64,000 bases of DNA from Symbiodinium natans. Taxonomy: Eukaryota > Sar > Dinophyceae > Suessiales > Symbiodiniaceae. A program made the position numbers and the translations under genes. Shown piece after piece: positions 55,640 through 64,000 of this stretch; the first letter of the stretch is position 1, and each line of letters starts with the position of its first letter. The DNA is taken from contig CAJNDS010000902.1 in the NCBI GenBank assembly GCA_905221605.1, forward strand, positions 632,762-696,761, read 5' to 3'. A model generated the notes under the pieces. The model was not told where the DNA came from and searched no databases. It saw nothing but the letters and a program-made list of their open reading frames with translations.

Positions 55640-56260
55640 TTTTTGGGTTTTTGGACCATTTCTGACCCTTTTTCGGCTCCCCGGACCATTTCCGAGCCTT
55701 TTGCTTTTCCGGACCATTGCTGAGCCTTTTTGGGCTCCTCCCAGACCATTTCGCTCCTCCCATCTTAGCCTTTTTAGGCTTCTCCGCGCCACTTCTGAGC
55801 CTTTTTTGAGCCTTTTTTGGGATTTCTGAGTCTTTTTTGGCTCCTCCCGGACCATTTCTGAGCCTTTTTTGGGCTGCCCCCAGACCATTTCTGAGCCTTT
55901 TGGGCTTTTCCGGCCTCTTTGGGTGCCTTTTTGGCTTTTCCAGGCCATTTCTGAGCCTTTCTGAGCCTTGCGGCTCTCGGACCAGTTCTGCGCGTTTTTG
56001 GGCTCCTCAAACCATTTCTGAGGCCTTGGGTAGTGGAGGTCCTGGGAACCTGCCTAAAGGTCGAGAGGGTCTTGAGCCTTTTGTGGGCTCTTCCCAGACA
56101 AGTTCGTAACAAAAACGGCCCCAGATCCCAAAGCATAAGACTCGGACCATTTCAAACCTTTTTGGGCCTTTCCCGGACCATTTCTGAACCTGTTTGTGTC
56201 TTTGCCGGACCATTTCTGAGCTTCTTTGGGTTTTTCCCAAACCAGTTCTCAGCTTCCAGC
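55640..56260 (-). repeat. ~35-bp degenerate minisatellite
   Basis: GGACCATTTCTGAGCC followed by TTTTTGGGCTCCTCC occurs about fourteen times. It produces long minus-strand frames rich in Lys-Gly-Ser that are repeat-derived and not accepted as genes. Confidence 0.85.
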
Positions 56261-56505
56261 TCCCCCAAATCCCAAAACAGAAACCTCGATCCCAGGATAC
56301 CAAAAGGAGAGCCGACAACAAATAAAAAACTTTAAACCTGACCAAGGTCATAAATTGGGTGGGTGGGTTGGGAGAGGACGTGAACCTTGGCGCACACCAC
56401 AACACACGCCCTGCGTGGTGGTGTGCGCGGAGCGTGTGACACACCCTAAACCCTAAACCCTAAACCCGAAACCCGAAACCCTAAACCCGAAACCCTAAAC
56501 AAAGT

Positions 56506-56571
56506 GGAGGTTGTCGAGGAGCTCAAGAAGCAGCACCTCGGTACGGCATTGGAGGGCAGGGCGAATCTAAG
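56506..56571 (+). CDS. exon-like island (VEVVEELKKQHLGTALEGRA)
   Basis: Follows CTAAACAAAG; Glu/Lys-rich helical sequence, ends AATCTAAG. A T22-G10 tract and TTTAGGG array follow. Product unknown. Confidence 0.45.
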
Positions 56572-56679
56572 AGCCTCAGTCGCTCGGGACTGTTTTTTTT
56601 TTTTTTTTTTTTTTGGGGGGGGGGGGTTTAGGGTGTAAGGTTTAGGGTTCAGGGTTTAGGGCTTAGGGTTCAGGTTTTT

Positions 56680-56764
56680 TAGGGTTTAGGGTTTTAGGGT
56701 TTAGGGTTTAGGGTTTAGGGTTTAGGGTTTAGGGTTTAGGGTTTAGGGTTTAGGGTTTAGGGTT
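56680..56764 (+). repeat. TTTAGGG array
   Basis: About eleven G-strand heptamers ending in a G-run. Confidence 0.96.
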
Positions 56765-57108
56765 GGGGGGGGGGGGGGCGGGGGGTGGCTCTCCTTCTCT
56801 AGGGAATATTGGGGTCGGAATAATTCCCTAATGGTCTTCCCTTGTGGTCCCTTGATATTGAGACGAAAAGAACCCCCAGACCCCCTTTCGAATGATTAAG
56901 GCCCCAAAAGTTTGCACTTGGGATATTTTATGCTGTCCCTGGCCGGGTTTAAGAGGATCATAGTCTGGAACATTTTTTTCAGAGGGCTTTGAGGGCCAAG
57001 CCTCAACCCTGAACCCTGAACCCTGAACCCTGAACCCTACACCCTAAACCCTAAACCCTAAACCCTAAACCCCGAACCCTAAGCTCCTTATAGAAGCTTA
57101 CCTTCGAG

Positions 57109-57184
57109 GTATGCCTGGAGCAATGTCTTTGTCGTCTCTGGTGACCCAGCGAAGTACGAGCTGGAAGCCGAAGGAGCGGTTGAG
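57109..57184 (+). CDS. exon-like island (YAWSNVFVVSGDPAKYELEA)
   Basis: Follows ACCTTCGAG; 25 open codons ending GCGGTTGAG before GGTTTAGGG. CCCTAAA upstream. Product unknown. Confidence 0.5.
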
Positions 57185-57706
57185 GGTTTAGGGTTTGGGG
57201 TTTGGGGTTCAGGGTTTGGGGTTTGGGGTTTGGGGTTTAGGGTTTGGGGGTTGGGGTTTAGGGCCAGCTGGGCCTTTCTGCCCTCTACCCTAAACCCTTT
57301 TAAGTTTTCCGTTGGTTTTAGGGATATAATTAGTGTCCGGGGCCTAGGCTGTAGGGTTTGGGTTTTGGGCTGCAGGGCTGCAGGGCTTTAGGCTGTAGGG
57401 TTCAGGGTTTAGGGTTTATGTAGGCTGCAGGCTTGAGCGTGTAGCGCTCGGCGTGTCCTTGGTTTACGGCGTTAGAACGTGGGTAGGGCTCGGAATTCGG
57501 GCAGGATCCTTTTTCTAAGGTGCCGTACTCAATTTAGGACCCCAGAAAGGGATTAGAGCACTACCCATGTAAGGCTTTGTAAGGCTTGTAACGTTGGGGT
57601 TTAGGACTATGGTTTAGGCTTGAGGGTTCGGGGCATTGGGGTGTCGGGTTTCGGGTTGGCGGGGGGGAAGTGGTGGGGGGTGGGGTTTAGGGTTTAGGGT
57701 TTAGGG

Positions 57707-57778
57707 TTCTTAGGGTTCTTAGGGTTCTTAGGGTTCTTAGGGTTCTTAGGGTTCTTAGGGTTCTTAGGGTTCTTAGGG
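57707..57778 (+). repeat. 9-bp variant array TTCTTAGGG
   Basis: Eight perfect nonamers derived from the telomere unit by a 2-bp insertion. Confidence 0.95.
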
Positions 57779-57829
57779 TTTCTAGGGTTTAGGGCCGGAT
57801 CCGTGAGCCGCTACGAGTCTGCCTCGCAG

Positions 57830-57903
57830 CTGGGGCCCCGCCCCTGGCATGAAGGCAGCTCTGCACGAGGTCAAGGTCAGGGACATCCTCAACAGGGTGG
57901 ACG
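57830..57903 (+). CDS. exon-like island (PGMKAALHEVKVRDILNRVD)
   Basis: Acceptor TCTGCCTCGCAG; ends GTGGACG exactly before GTTTAGGGTTTAGGG. Product unknown. Confidence 0.5.
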
Positions 57904-58029
57904 GTTTAGGGTTTAGGGTTTAGGGTTTAGGGTCTAGGGTCTAGGGTTTAGGGTTTCGGGTTTAGGGTTGAGGGTTGAGGGTTGAGGGTTTAGGGTTTAG
58001 GGTTTCGGGTTTAAGGCGATGCTGCACAG

Positions 58030-58121
58030 ACTGGGCTGCTGTTGAAGATGCTTTGCAGACCGCTGTTGGGCCTTTGGCTTTTGCTGGAAAGGCAGAAAGG
58101 CCAGCGGCGCGCCCGAGTCAG
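58030..58121 (+). CDS. exon-like island (WAAVEDALQTAVGPLAFAGK)
   Basis: Follows ATGCTGCACAG; 30 open codons ending CGAGTCAG, immediately followed by a MITE-like element. Product unknown. Confidence 0.5.
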
Positions 58122-58124
58122 TTC

Positions 58125-58243
58125 CTTGGACCCGGAGTAGGCCCTTATTTCCTTTTTTTTTTAAGGGTTGGGGTTCCCTTAGAATCCCCGTACAACCAAA
58201 ATGGGTACCCTTTTATTCCTGCGTTACTCCTGGGTCTCGGTTC
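58125..58243. mobile_element. MITE-like element with GACCC(A/C)GGAGTA ends
   Basis: GGACCCGGAGTAGGCCCTTA at the left and GTTACTCCTGGGTCTC at the right are inverted repeats. Relatives: 22810-22920, 26238-26340 and 29085-29225 (interrupted). Confidence 0.65.
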
Positions 58244-58665
58244 TCACCTTGAGATGACGCATGCGCATGCAAACAGGCAAACGGGCTTGCAATTTTCATT
58301 TACTTGCCACCCCTACCTCCTCCTGTCCAAGCCATTGTGGGACCTTCCAATCAAGGTTAGGACACGAAGTTGGGTTGGGTGTTTTGGCTCGTAATGGCAT
58401 GTGGTGGTTTCCGAAATTTTAGGGTACCTTATGGGGGTCATTATTATAAGGTAATCCTACTATTTGGGGGCAAGATTAGGGGTCCCTGATTCTCGCAAAC
58501 CCCCATGTCTTCTGCTATCCGGATTTCTGTACTATAACCCATGTCAGCACCGCAGCATTCTGCTTCGTGCGGTGCCTTTCCTGCACGGGTTACGTCAGGT
58601 CGGGTATTACGGTTCCGGTTAAGCCCTAAACGTCAGTCTTTGAACCAATCTGCCGCCCGTGGCAG

Positions 58666-58715
58666 GTGTTTTGACGGAGCTGCGCGCCATGGGTCTGAGC
58701 TGCCCGGCCAAGACT
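58666..58715 (+). CDS. exon-like island (VLTELRAMGLSCPAKT)
   Basis: GCCCGTGGCAG acceptor; ends AAGACT before GTAGGGTTCAGGG. Product unknown. Confidence 0.45.
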
Positions 58716-58727
58716 GTAGGGTTCAGG

Positions 58728-58805
58728 GTTTAGGGTTTAGGGTTTAGGGTTTAGGGTTTAGGGTTTAGGGTTTAGGGTTTAGGGTTTAGGGTTTAGGGTT
58801 TAGGG
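58728..58805 (+). repeat. TTTAGGG array
   Basis: Eleven G-strand heptamers just after the island ending at 58715. Confidence 0.96.
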
Positions 58806-58918
58806 ACTCTGGGGACTCGGGCGTAGGGGGGTTTAGGGTTGTAGGTTTTAGGGTTTTAGGGCTGTGCGACCGTAATTACGGCTTTAGCGGTGAGGGTTTG
58901 GGGTTAATGCTGCTCCAG

Positions 58919-58978
58919 CAAAGAAAGAAAGTAGTCCGGGAGATCGGCCCGGCTCACCTTGATGCACGAAAGAGCAAG
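58919..58978 (+). CDS. exon-like island (VVREIGPAHLDARKSK)
   Basis: CTGCTCCAG acceptor; ends GCAAG before GTGTAAGTACAC, a classical-looking donor. Product unknown. Confidence 0.5.
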
Positions 58979-59887
58979 GTGTAAGTACACACTGCAGTCA
59001 TGTTTAGACAAAAAAGCTTCTGTGAGCACCTCTCAATCCCAGCAATGTTTCATGCCCGTATGCCAGAGCAGCTGAAGCCACGATGCTGGCTCTTGGATTT
59101 ACAGACACAAGCAACCTCATATCCCATACCCCATCTGGAACGATGAACTCATGCGGCACGGGTTTCCATCTGGAATTACTACGGAAACCTATGATTTAGG
59201 GTTTAGGGTTTAGGGTTTAGGGTGTAGGGTTTCGAGTTTACGGTTTAGCCTGTAGTAAGTTGCCCTTGGCAGCGTGGCTGCGGCAGTGGCAACCCTGATA
59301 CACCCTGAATCCCAGACCCTAAGTTCCCAAGCCCCAAACCCCAAAAGCTCCACACCAAACTAACCTGGAAGGTGGCCAATACTTGAGTGCTGATGAAGCC
59401 GATTTCAATGTCGCTTGGGCTTTGTTTGGGGAGGAGGGTGGCGGGGAGGTTCAAGGGTGTGGGGTTTTCGCTTTCTGGTTCCAACCTAAGCCTGAAACCC
59501 CAAGCGCTCTCCTAAGCCCCGAATCTATAACCCAGCCCCATAAACCCGCTAGTCCAAGTTAACCCCAGCCTCAATCCCCAAAAGGTTCAACCCGTATTAG
59601 CCAACAGCGACTGTTGACAGCGCACCCAAATCCACCCCAGCAGGGGGCCATTGCGCCGTGTAAGGTAGCGTGCTTCTGAAGGCGCGCTGTACAGCGTATA
59701 GAGGCAAACATCGTTATGCATCACCGCCGTGGTGTCCTCTGAAGAGGCGTACGGTGACCCTTTCTGGGGGTACACCTGAGCCGCTACCCTACATCCTACA
59801 TCCTACACCCTACACCCTAAACCCTAAACCCTAAACCCTAAACCCCAAACCCTAAACCCTAAACCCTACGTCCGAACCGGAACCCAG

Positions 59888-59986
59888 GAGATTAAGACGG
59901 TCATGGGCACCATCAAGGCGCAGACGAAGGGGCAGGATCGTGTCATCTTCTTCTTGGGCGAGGACTGTTGGGGGAGTGTGTTGTAG
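59888..59986 (+). CDS. exon-like island (EIKTVMGTIKAQTKGQDRVI)
   Basis: After CCGGAACCCAG; reads on through FFLGEDCWGSVL to TAG at 59984, or leaves at GGCGAG before GACTG (a GA donor like those of the sensor gene). Product unknown. Confidence 0.5.
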   Translation, partial: EIKTVMGTIKAQTKGQDRVIFFLGEDCWGSVL

Positions 59987-60379
59987 GGGAGGATCCTACG
60001 CCTTACCCAAAACCCCAGACCCTACCAGGGCTAAGCGAGTCGAGAAGCACGCAACACCTACACTCCCCATCCCTAAACTTTATAAACCTAAACCCTTAAC
60101 CCTAAACCCGAATCCCTGGCAAAGTTTAGAGTTTAGGGTTCAGGGTTTAGGGTACTGGAACGAGAAGCTAGGTGATGCCCGTTTCCAATTTAGGGTTTAG
60201 GGTTTTGGGGCTTAGGGAACCTCAACCCTAAACCCTAAACCCTAAACCCTAAACTCTAAACCCTAAACCCTAAACCCTACACCCCAAACGTTGAGGGTTG
60301 AAGGAAGCCCTGTGGCACCGTCCTGCTCCACCCGCAGCAGACCCAGAATCCCTAATCCTGGCGCCCCAGCACTTCGCTT

Positions 60380-60472
60380 AAGAACTCCCAAGAAACAAAA
60401 GATATTCTTCCTTATTAAGGGTAATAGGGATCAGTATGTTTGATTCTTTTGGGGTTCTTAAGCACATATAGT
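60380..60472. mobile_element. MITE-like element, family 3
   Basis: CTTAAGAACTCCCAAGAAAC and TTGATTCTTTTGGGGTTCTTAAG form imperfect inverted ends around TTCCTTATTAAGGGTAATAGGG. Inverse relative of the 38580 copy. Confidence 0.7.
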
Positions 60473-60610
60473 AGTTATGGTTCAGTGTTTAGGGTTTAGG
60501 GTTTAGGGTTTGGGGTTTAGGGTTAGGGGTTTAGGGTTTAGGGTTAGGGGTCTGTTCTTGACAAACAGCCGCATCAACCACCACATGGCGCCCCTGCGCC
60601 TTGGCTTACC

Positions 60611-60724
60611 GGGTTCCAAACTAACCCTAAACCCTAAACCCTAAACCCTAAACCCTAAACCCTAAACCCTAAACCCTAAACCCTAAACCCTAAACCCTAA
60701 ACCCTAAACCCTAAACCCTAAACC
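60611..60724 (-). repeat. CCCTAAA array
   Basis: About fourteen perfect C-strand heptamers. Confidence 0.97.
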
Positions 60725-60770
60725 CCTACGTTGCTTCACCCCAAACCCGACACCCCAAACCCGAAGCGAG

Positions 60771-60830
60771 GAGACCTACTACCGAAAGCTGATCTGCGCG
60801 TCTATCTTGCAACAGCTTGCGACAGGCCAG
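60771..60830 (+). CDS. exon-like island (ETYYRKLICASILQQLATGQ)
   Basis: Exactly 20 codons between CCCGAAGCGAG and GGCCAGACCCCC, with CCCTAAA arrays on both sides. Product unknown. Confidence 0.4.
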
Positions 60831-60834
60831 ACCC

Positions 60835-61058
60835 CCTAAACCCTAAACCCTAAACCCTAAACCCTAAACCCTAAACCCTAAACCCTAAACCCTAAACCCT
60901 AAACCCTAAACCCTAAACCCTAAACCCTAAACCCTAAACCCTAAACCCTAAACTTAAACCCTAAACCCTAAACCCTAAACCCTAAACCCTAAACCCTAAA
61001 CCCTAAACCCTACACCCTACACCCTAAACCCTAAGCCCTAAGCCCTAAGCCCTAAACG
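60835..61058 (-). repeat. CCCTAAA array
   Basis: About 31 C-strand heptamers with a few CCCTACA and CCCTAAG variants at the right end. Confidence 0.98.
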
Positions 61059-61405
61059 TCTTAGGCTTGAGGGGCGGGCTGAGAATGCAGAAAGCATCCG
61101 AGGGGGCGCCTGGGGGGGGTGGGGGGGTGGGTGGAGGAGGAGGCTGACAAAATGAGCCCCTACCGAAGTAGAAAGTAAAGATGCGCCCGTGAGATTGAGG
61201 TGTTGGTTTACTTGGAGGTTCGTGGGCACATATGACCCTGATGTTAACTGCACTTCGAAGCCCCATAAGTGTACTAAGTTGGTTATAAGCACAGTTATAG
61301 TTGGGGTTATAGGTACCCCTGAACCTCCAAGTAGGGCGTGGTTACTTAGTAGCCCAGTGGCACCCGTGTTCCTTTCTGTTGGGTTCTCGGTCCCCTTATA
61401 AAGTA

Positions 61406-61437
61406 ACCACCACCCCCCCCCCCCCCCCCCCCCCCCC
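61406..61437 (-). repeat. poly-C tract
   Basis: A run of about 28 C residues. Comparable G/C runs lie near 22590, 30770, 32660, 34965, 56620, 56765, 61665 and 61990; they truncate several MITE-like elements. Confidence 0.95.
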
Positions 61438-62161
61438 AAGAAAAAAATACCCGAATGTGAATGTGCTTGCTATCAAGGTTAGAAGAAAGGATCTGGTGCA
61501 ACGCAAAACCATCAGGGAATGCTTGCAATTTAGGTTTTTGAAAGCCCGGAACTACATCTCCTACGCCCTCAATCCCTAAACCCTAAGCCCATGGATGTTA
61601 GTACATCACCATCCCCTAACTCAGTGCCCAGAAGCCCGGCAGATCGGCGCGAGCTACCATATCCCCCCCCCCCCCCCCCTAGGAAGAGCATTTTCCTAAG
61701 CCCTAGACTCTAAACACTCGATATGGGTTTAGGTTTAGGTTCCCCGAAAGCCTGAACCCCGAGCCCTAAGCCTTGGGAATGTTCCCCCTTACACTAGCAG
61801 TCCTTAAATGGGGATTATAGTACCCCCTGATATGCTGTACCCCCTCTTATAATCCCGATTAAGACTTGTTAACATCCCAAGATAAACCCAATCTCGAGAC
61901 ACAAAATCACCTGTAACCACTACCCTGGAAACCACTAATTACATAACTAAACCCTACACCCTAATGTTGGACCCTGATTAGTGTGGGGGGCCCCCCCCCC
62001 CCCCCCCCTGAACAGTCGAGGGCTGGGTTGGGCCCTCTTTAAACGCACCTGGGATTTTATATGATTTTAATAGGGAGGAGTTTAGATAGATTTAAAAGGG
62101 ATCCATATGAATCTAAAAGGGATGAGATTATATATGACTCGTAATTAATTAGTAGTAGAAA

Positions 62162-62223
<62 letters not shown>
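62162..62223 (+). repeat. (AGT)n microsatellite
   Basis: About twenty perfect triplets in an AT-rich flank. Confidence 0.97.
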
Positions 62224-62731
62224 CTTAGTAAGAGAGCCCTGCCCTGAGATGTCCTAACTAAGCTCATCCCTTGCTTCGCCTGCCATCCTCAGAGCTTTTC
62301 TGTGCTTCCAGCAACCCCTCGCATTCCCGCCTGAGCTCCTGCCTGAGTTCGTCTCAGCCATGACCCTTTGGCTGCACTCAGAAGGGGGGGGTGGTCGTTA
62401 AGGAGGAGCCTGAGGAAGAGGAAGGGGCCTGAGGAAGATAAGCGAGTGAGGGGGCCACCGTTTTTTTAAATTTAAGACTTGGCCTGAGTCCCCACTCAGG
62501 CTCAGTCGCTCTGCCAAAAGATACTCAGGGGGATGGGTTTAGTTAGGGGTGAAGTGGGTTTATTAAGGGTTGGGGTTTAATTAATGAAGTAGGGTTGAAA
62601 CCCTAAACCCTAAAAACCCTAATTAAACCCTAAACCCTAAACCCTAATTAAACCCTAAACCCTAAACCCTAAACCCTAAACCCTAAACCCTAAACCTAGT
62701 GGCTTTGCATCTCAGGAAGACTCAGACGAAG

Positions 62732-62863
62732 ATGGCCGTCTTCCTGAGCTTTGCCCTCCTCAGTGGACTCAGCTTGGCCAGCTGCTGGGCTGCACTTAGT
62801 CTGACTAGCTTCAGTGAGGGCTTGCATTTAGGCACTGAGACAGGAGTGAGTGCTTGCATCTAG
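62732..62863 (+). CDS. possible small signal-peptide-like ORF
   Basis: ATG at 62732 opens 43 codons starting MAVFLSFALLSGLSLASCWA, a typical hydrophobic leader, to TAG at 62861. The following 60 bp carry an imperfect direct repeat (GCTTGCAT.TAGG.ACTGAGACAG). It may be the first exon of a longer gene or chance coding in CTSAG-rich DNA. Confidence 0.3.
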   Translation: MAVFLSFALLSGLSLASCWAALSLTSFSEGLHLGTETGVSACI

Positions 62864-62967
62864 GACTGAGACAGAGCTTGAGCATGAGGAACTTGTTTTT
62901 TCTTCAGAGCGCTTTTGGTCCTCAGCATCCTCACCAGCAGCTCGCCTAAGTAATCACTTAGCGAGCC

Positions 62968-63966
62968 ATGTCCTTCCCGCCATTGAAGGCTTCTTCTCAG
63001 GCTCCTCCTCAGAGCTCTGCTCAGCCGGTGCTTATCCCTCAGAGCCTGGTGCCTCCACCACCACCTGAGCCCCACCAGCTCTTCAGAGTTGGTGTTGAGG
63101 GTCCTAAGCAAAGGCTTCAGTACGACCGCACCATCGAGCCTGAGCCCTTCTTCCTTTGTCCTCAGTGTGAGGATCGTAAGGTGCACACTAAGATCTTCCT
63201 CAGCCGAATCCTGCATCAGACCAGGTGTGTTGAGTGCCACGGCTCCTGGCCGGCCTCAGTCATCCTCAGGTTCCACACTGAGATCCTTCCCATGATTGAG
63301 GACCTGCCCTGGAGCAGACACTTAGCCCTGAGGTACCGAGTCATTCCTCAGAACAAGATGACGCCGAACTCAGGAGTGGACCTGAGCTTTCGTGGTCAGC
63401 CTGGGTCTGAGGCTGTGCCTAAGGCAAGCCCTCCCAATCCTCCTGAGGAAGATGAGCCATGGAGTGCAGAGTCGGTTCAGAGGTGGCTGAGGAAGACTGA
63501 GGACCGCCTCTCAGCCCTGGCCTTCAAGCTGAGAGGTTCCGGCCACTCAGAGAATGCCCTGAGAGACTGCATCTACGATGTCAGGGCAGCTCAGAAGGAT
63601 GCCTCAGGCCTGCTTGAGGACCTCCATTCTCAGGTCAAAGACTATGAGGACCTCATTGAGGCTGTGCGAAGCTTTGAGGAAGACTGCCTTCAGGGCCATC
63701 TTGAGCTTGCCGACCATGTTGAGGAGAGGCTGGACTCGAGGCGAGCTGAGAGGGAGGCTCAGCAGGCCCAGCGGGCTCAGGCAAGTGCTGAGCCTGTTCC
63801 TCAGCCCAATTCTGAGAGCGACCTGAGCGGCCTGAGCCCTGAGGAGCAAGCTCAGCTGAAGAAGCTTCTGGCGAAGATGGGCCAGGGCCAAGCCTCAGCA
63901 ACATCCTCAGCATCATCGTCAGGCCAGCAAGCTGAGACCGCCGAGAACTGGCTGAGGCACCAGTGA
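62968..63966 (+). CDS. uncharacterised CxxC/coiled-coil protein, 332 aa
   Basis: The start ATG follows an in-frame TAG (62959) by two codons; stop TGA at 63964. The N-terminus (1-37) is Pro/Ser/Gln-rich. Residues 59-95 hold two CxxC pairs, CPQC (64-67) and CVEC (87-90), in a zinc-ribbon-like arrangement. Residues about 165-275 are charged and helical (WLRKTEDRLSALAFKL ... VKDYEDLIEAVRSFEEDC), predicted coiled coil. The tail is Gln/Ser/Ala-rich. I do not recognise a family. A gag-like first ORF of a retroelement continuing past the window is possible but unproven. Codons are bent toward CTCAG/CTGAG, so the repeat-like composition and the coding frame coexist. The antisense frames are shadows. 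Confidence 0.65.
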   Translation: MSFPPLKASSQAPPQSSAQPVLIPQSLVPPPPPEPHQLFRVGVEGPKQRLQYDRTIEPEPFFLCPQCEDRKVHTKIFLSRILHQTRCVECHGSWPASVILRFHTEILPMIEDLPWSRHLALRYRVIPQNKMTPNSGVDLSFRGQPGSEAVPKASPPNPPEEDEPWSAESVQRWLRKTEDRLSALAFKLRGSGHSENALRDCIYDVRAAQKDASGLLEDLHSQVKDYEDLIEAVRSFEEDCLQGHLELADHVEERLDSRRAEREAQQAQRAQASAEPVPQPNSESDLSGLSPEEQAQLKKLLAKMGQGQASATSSASSSGQQAETAENWLRHQ

Positions 63967-63988
63967 TCGCTACCTGAGTCAGCGATCA
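63964..63988 (+). repeat. 8-bp hairpin at the stop codon
   Basis: TGATCGCT and AGCGATCA pair perfectly around ACCTGAGTC, with the TGA stop inside the stem. Confidence 0.7.
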
Positions 63989-64000
63989 GATCTGTCTCCT

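Larger units (their letters stand above)
62230..64000. other. CTCAG/CTGAG-saturated domain
   Basis: CTCAG or CTGAG occurs about 40 times in 63001-64000 by direct count, against about 2 expected for a random sequence of equal base use. The enrichment starts near 62233, continues through coding and non-coding DNA, and is interrupted only by a telomere block (62598-62695). It is absent from the other coding islands of the window. Confidence 0.85.

Noticed and set aside
55574-56444. Minus-strand frames of 120-145 codons rich in Lys, Gly and Ser
   Set aside because: They follow the ~35-bp minisatellite and change frame with it; no domain.
63089-63916. Other frames overlapping the 332-codon CxxC gene
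   Set aside because: Shadows; the chosen frame alone has paired CxxC motifs and a coherent helical region.
1-64000. Window as a true chromosome-end telomere
   Set aside because: TTTAGGG and CCCTAAA arrays alternate in both orientations along 50 kb with unique DNA between them; a terminal telomere would be one array in one orientation.
1-64000. CRISPR arrays, operons, riboswitches or bacterial promoters
   Set aside because: No direct repeats with unique equal-length spacers and no prokaryotic gene organisation; the tandem repeats are telomere-derived or satellites.

Overview
The window looks like nuclear DNA of a dinoflagellate, most likely a symbiodiniacean-type genome. This is inferred from four things: pervasive plant-type TTTAGGG/CCCTAAA repeats in both orientations, exon-like pieces whose inferred introns start with GC or GA and end with AG, a eukaryotic-style gene for a bacterial-type sensor domain, and a large single-exon transposon ORF. 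Nothing prokaryotic in organisation (operons, Shine-Dalgarno sites, CRISPR) is seen, and no tRNA or rRNA gene was recognised.

Layout. 1-1145 is AT-rich simple-repeat DNA. 1146-3973 is degenerate telomere-like DNA with a seven-copy tandem repeat and a GAC microsatellite. 4145-10720 is one intact ORF of 2191 codons combining an OTU-like cysteine protease, a UBA-like domain, a P-loop region, zinc-binding segments, a Mutator-like (MULE) transposase core and a SWIM zinc finger. It is followed by a 507-bp perfect-phase tandem duplication (10793-11806). From about 12.4 to 62.7 kb the DNA is a mosaic of TTTAGGG or CCCTAAA arrays, short TIR/hairpin elements and 20-100 bp islands of good coding sequence on the + strand.

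The key result is that these islands can be read as exons. Nine of them between 22319 and 28264 assemble, in order, into one sensor domain like the extracytoplasmic domain of bacterial methyl-accepting chemotaxis proteins and related sensor cyclases. Eight of these nine join in frame. The inferred introns (about 0.3-1.3 kb) are filled with telomere repeats and hairpin elements, two exons are only 18 and 21 nt long, and junctions are GC-AG or GA-AG with short direct repeats. A second, partial copy at 12659-13820 encodes the same core but has introns at different positions, so presence and absence of telomere-repeat introns can be seen between two paralogues in one window. About two dozen further islands show the same exon-like form but could not be assigned to a family.

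The remainder includes a 605-bp TIR transposon with an 8-bp target duplication and a 12-bp minisatellite inside (41141-41745), several families of about 90-120 bp MITE-like hairpins, an 89-bp tandem array of palindromic units (44872-45256), and a terminal domain (about 62230-64000) saturated with CTCAG/CTGAG that holds an uncharacterised 332-residue CxxC/coiled-coil protein gene.
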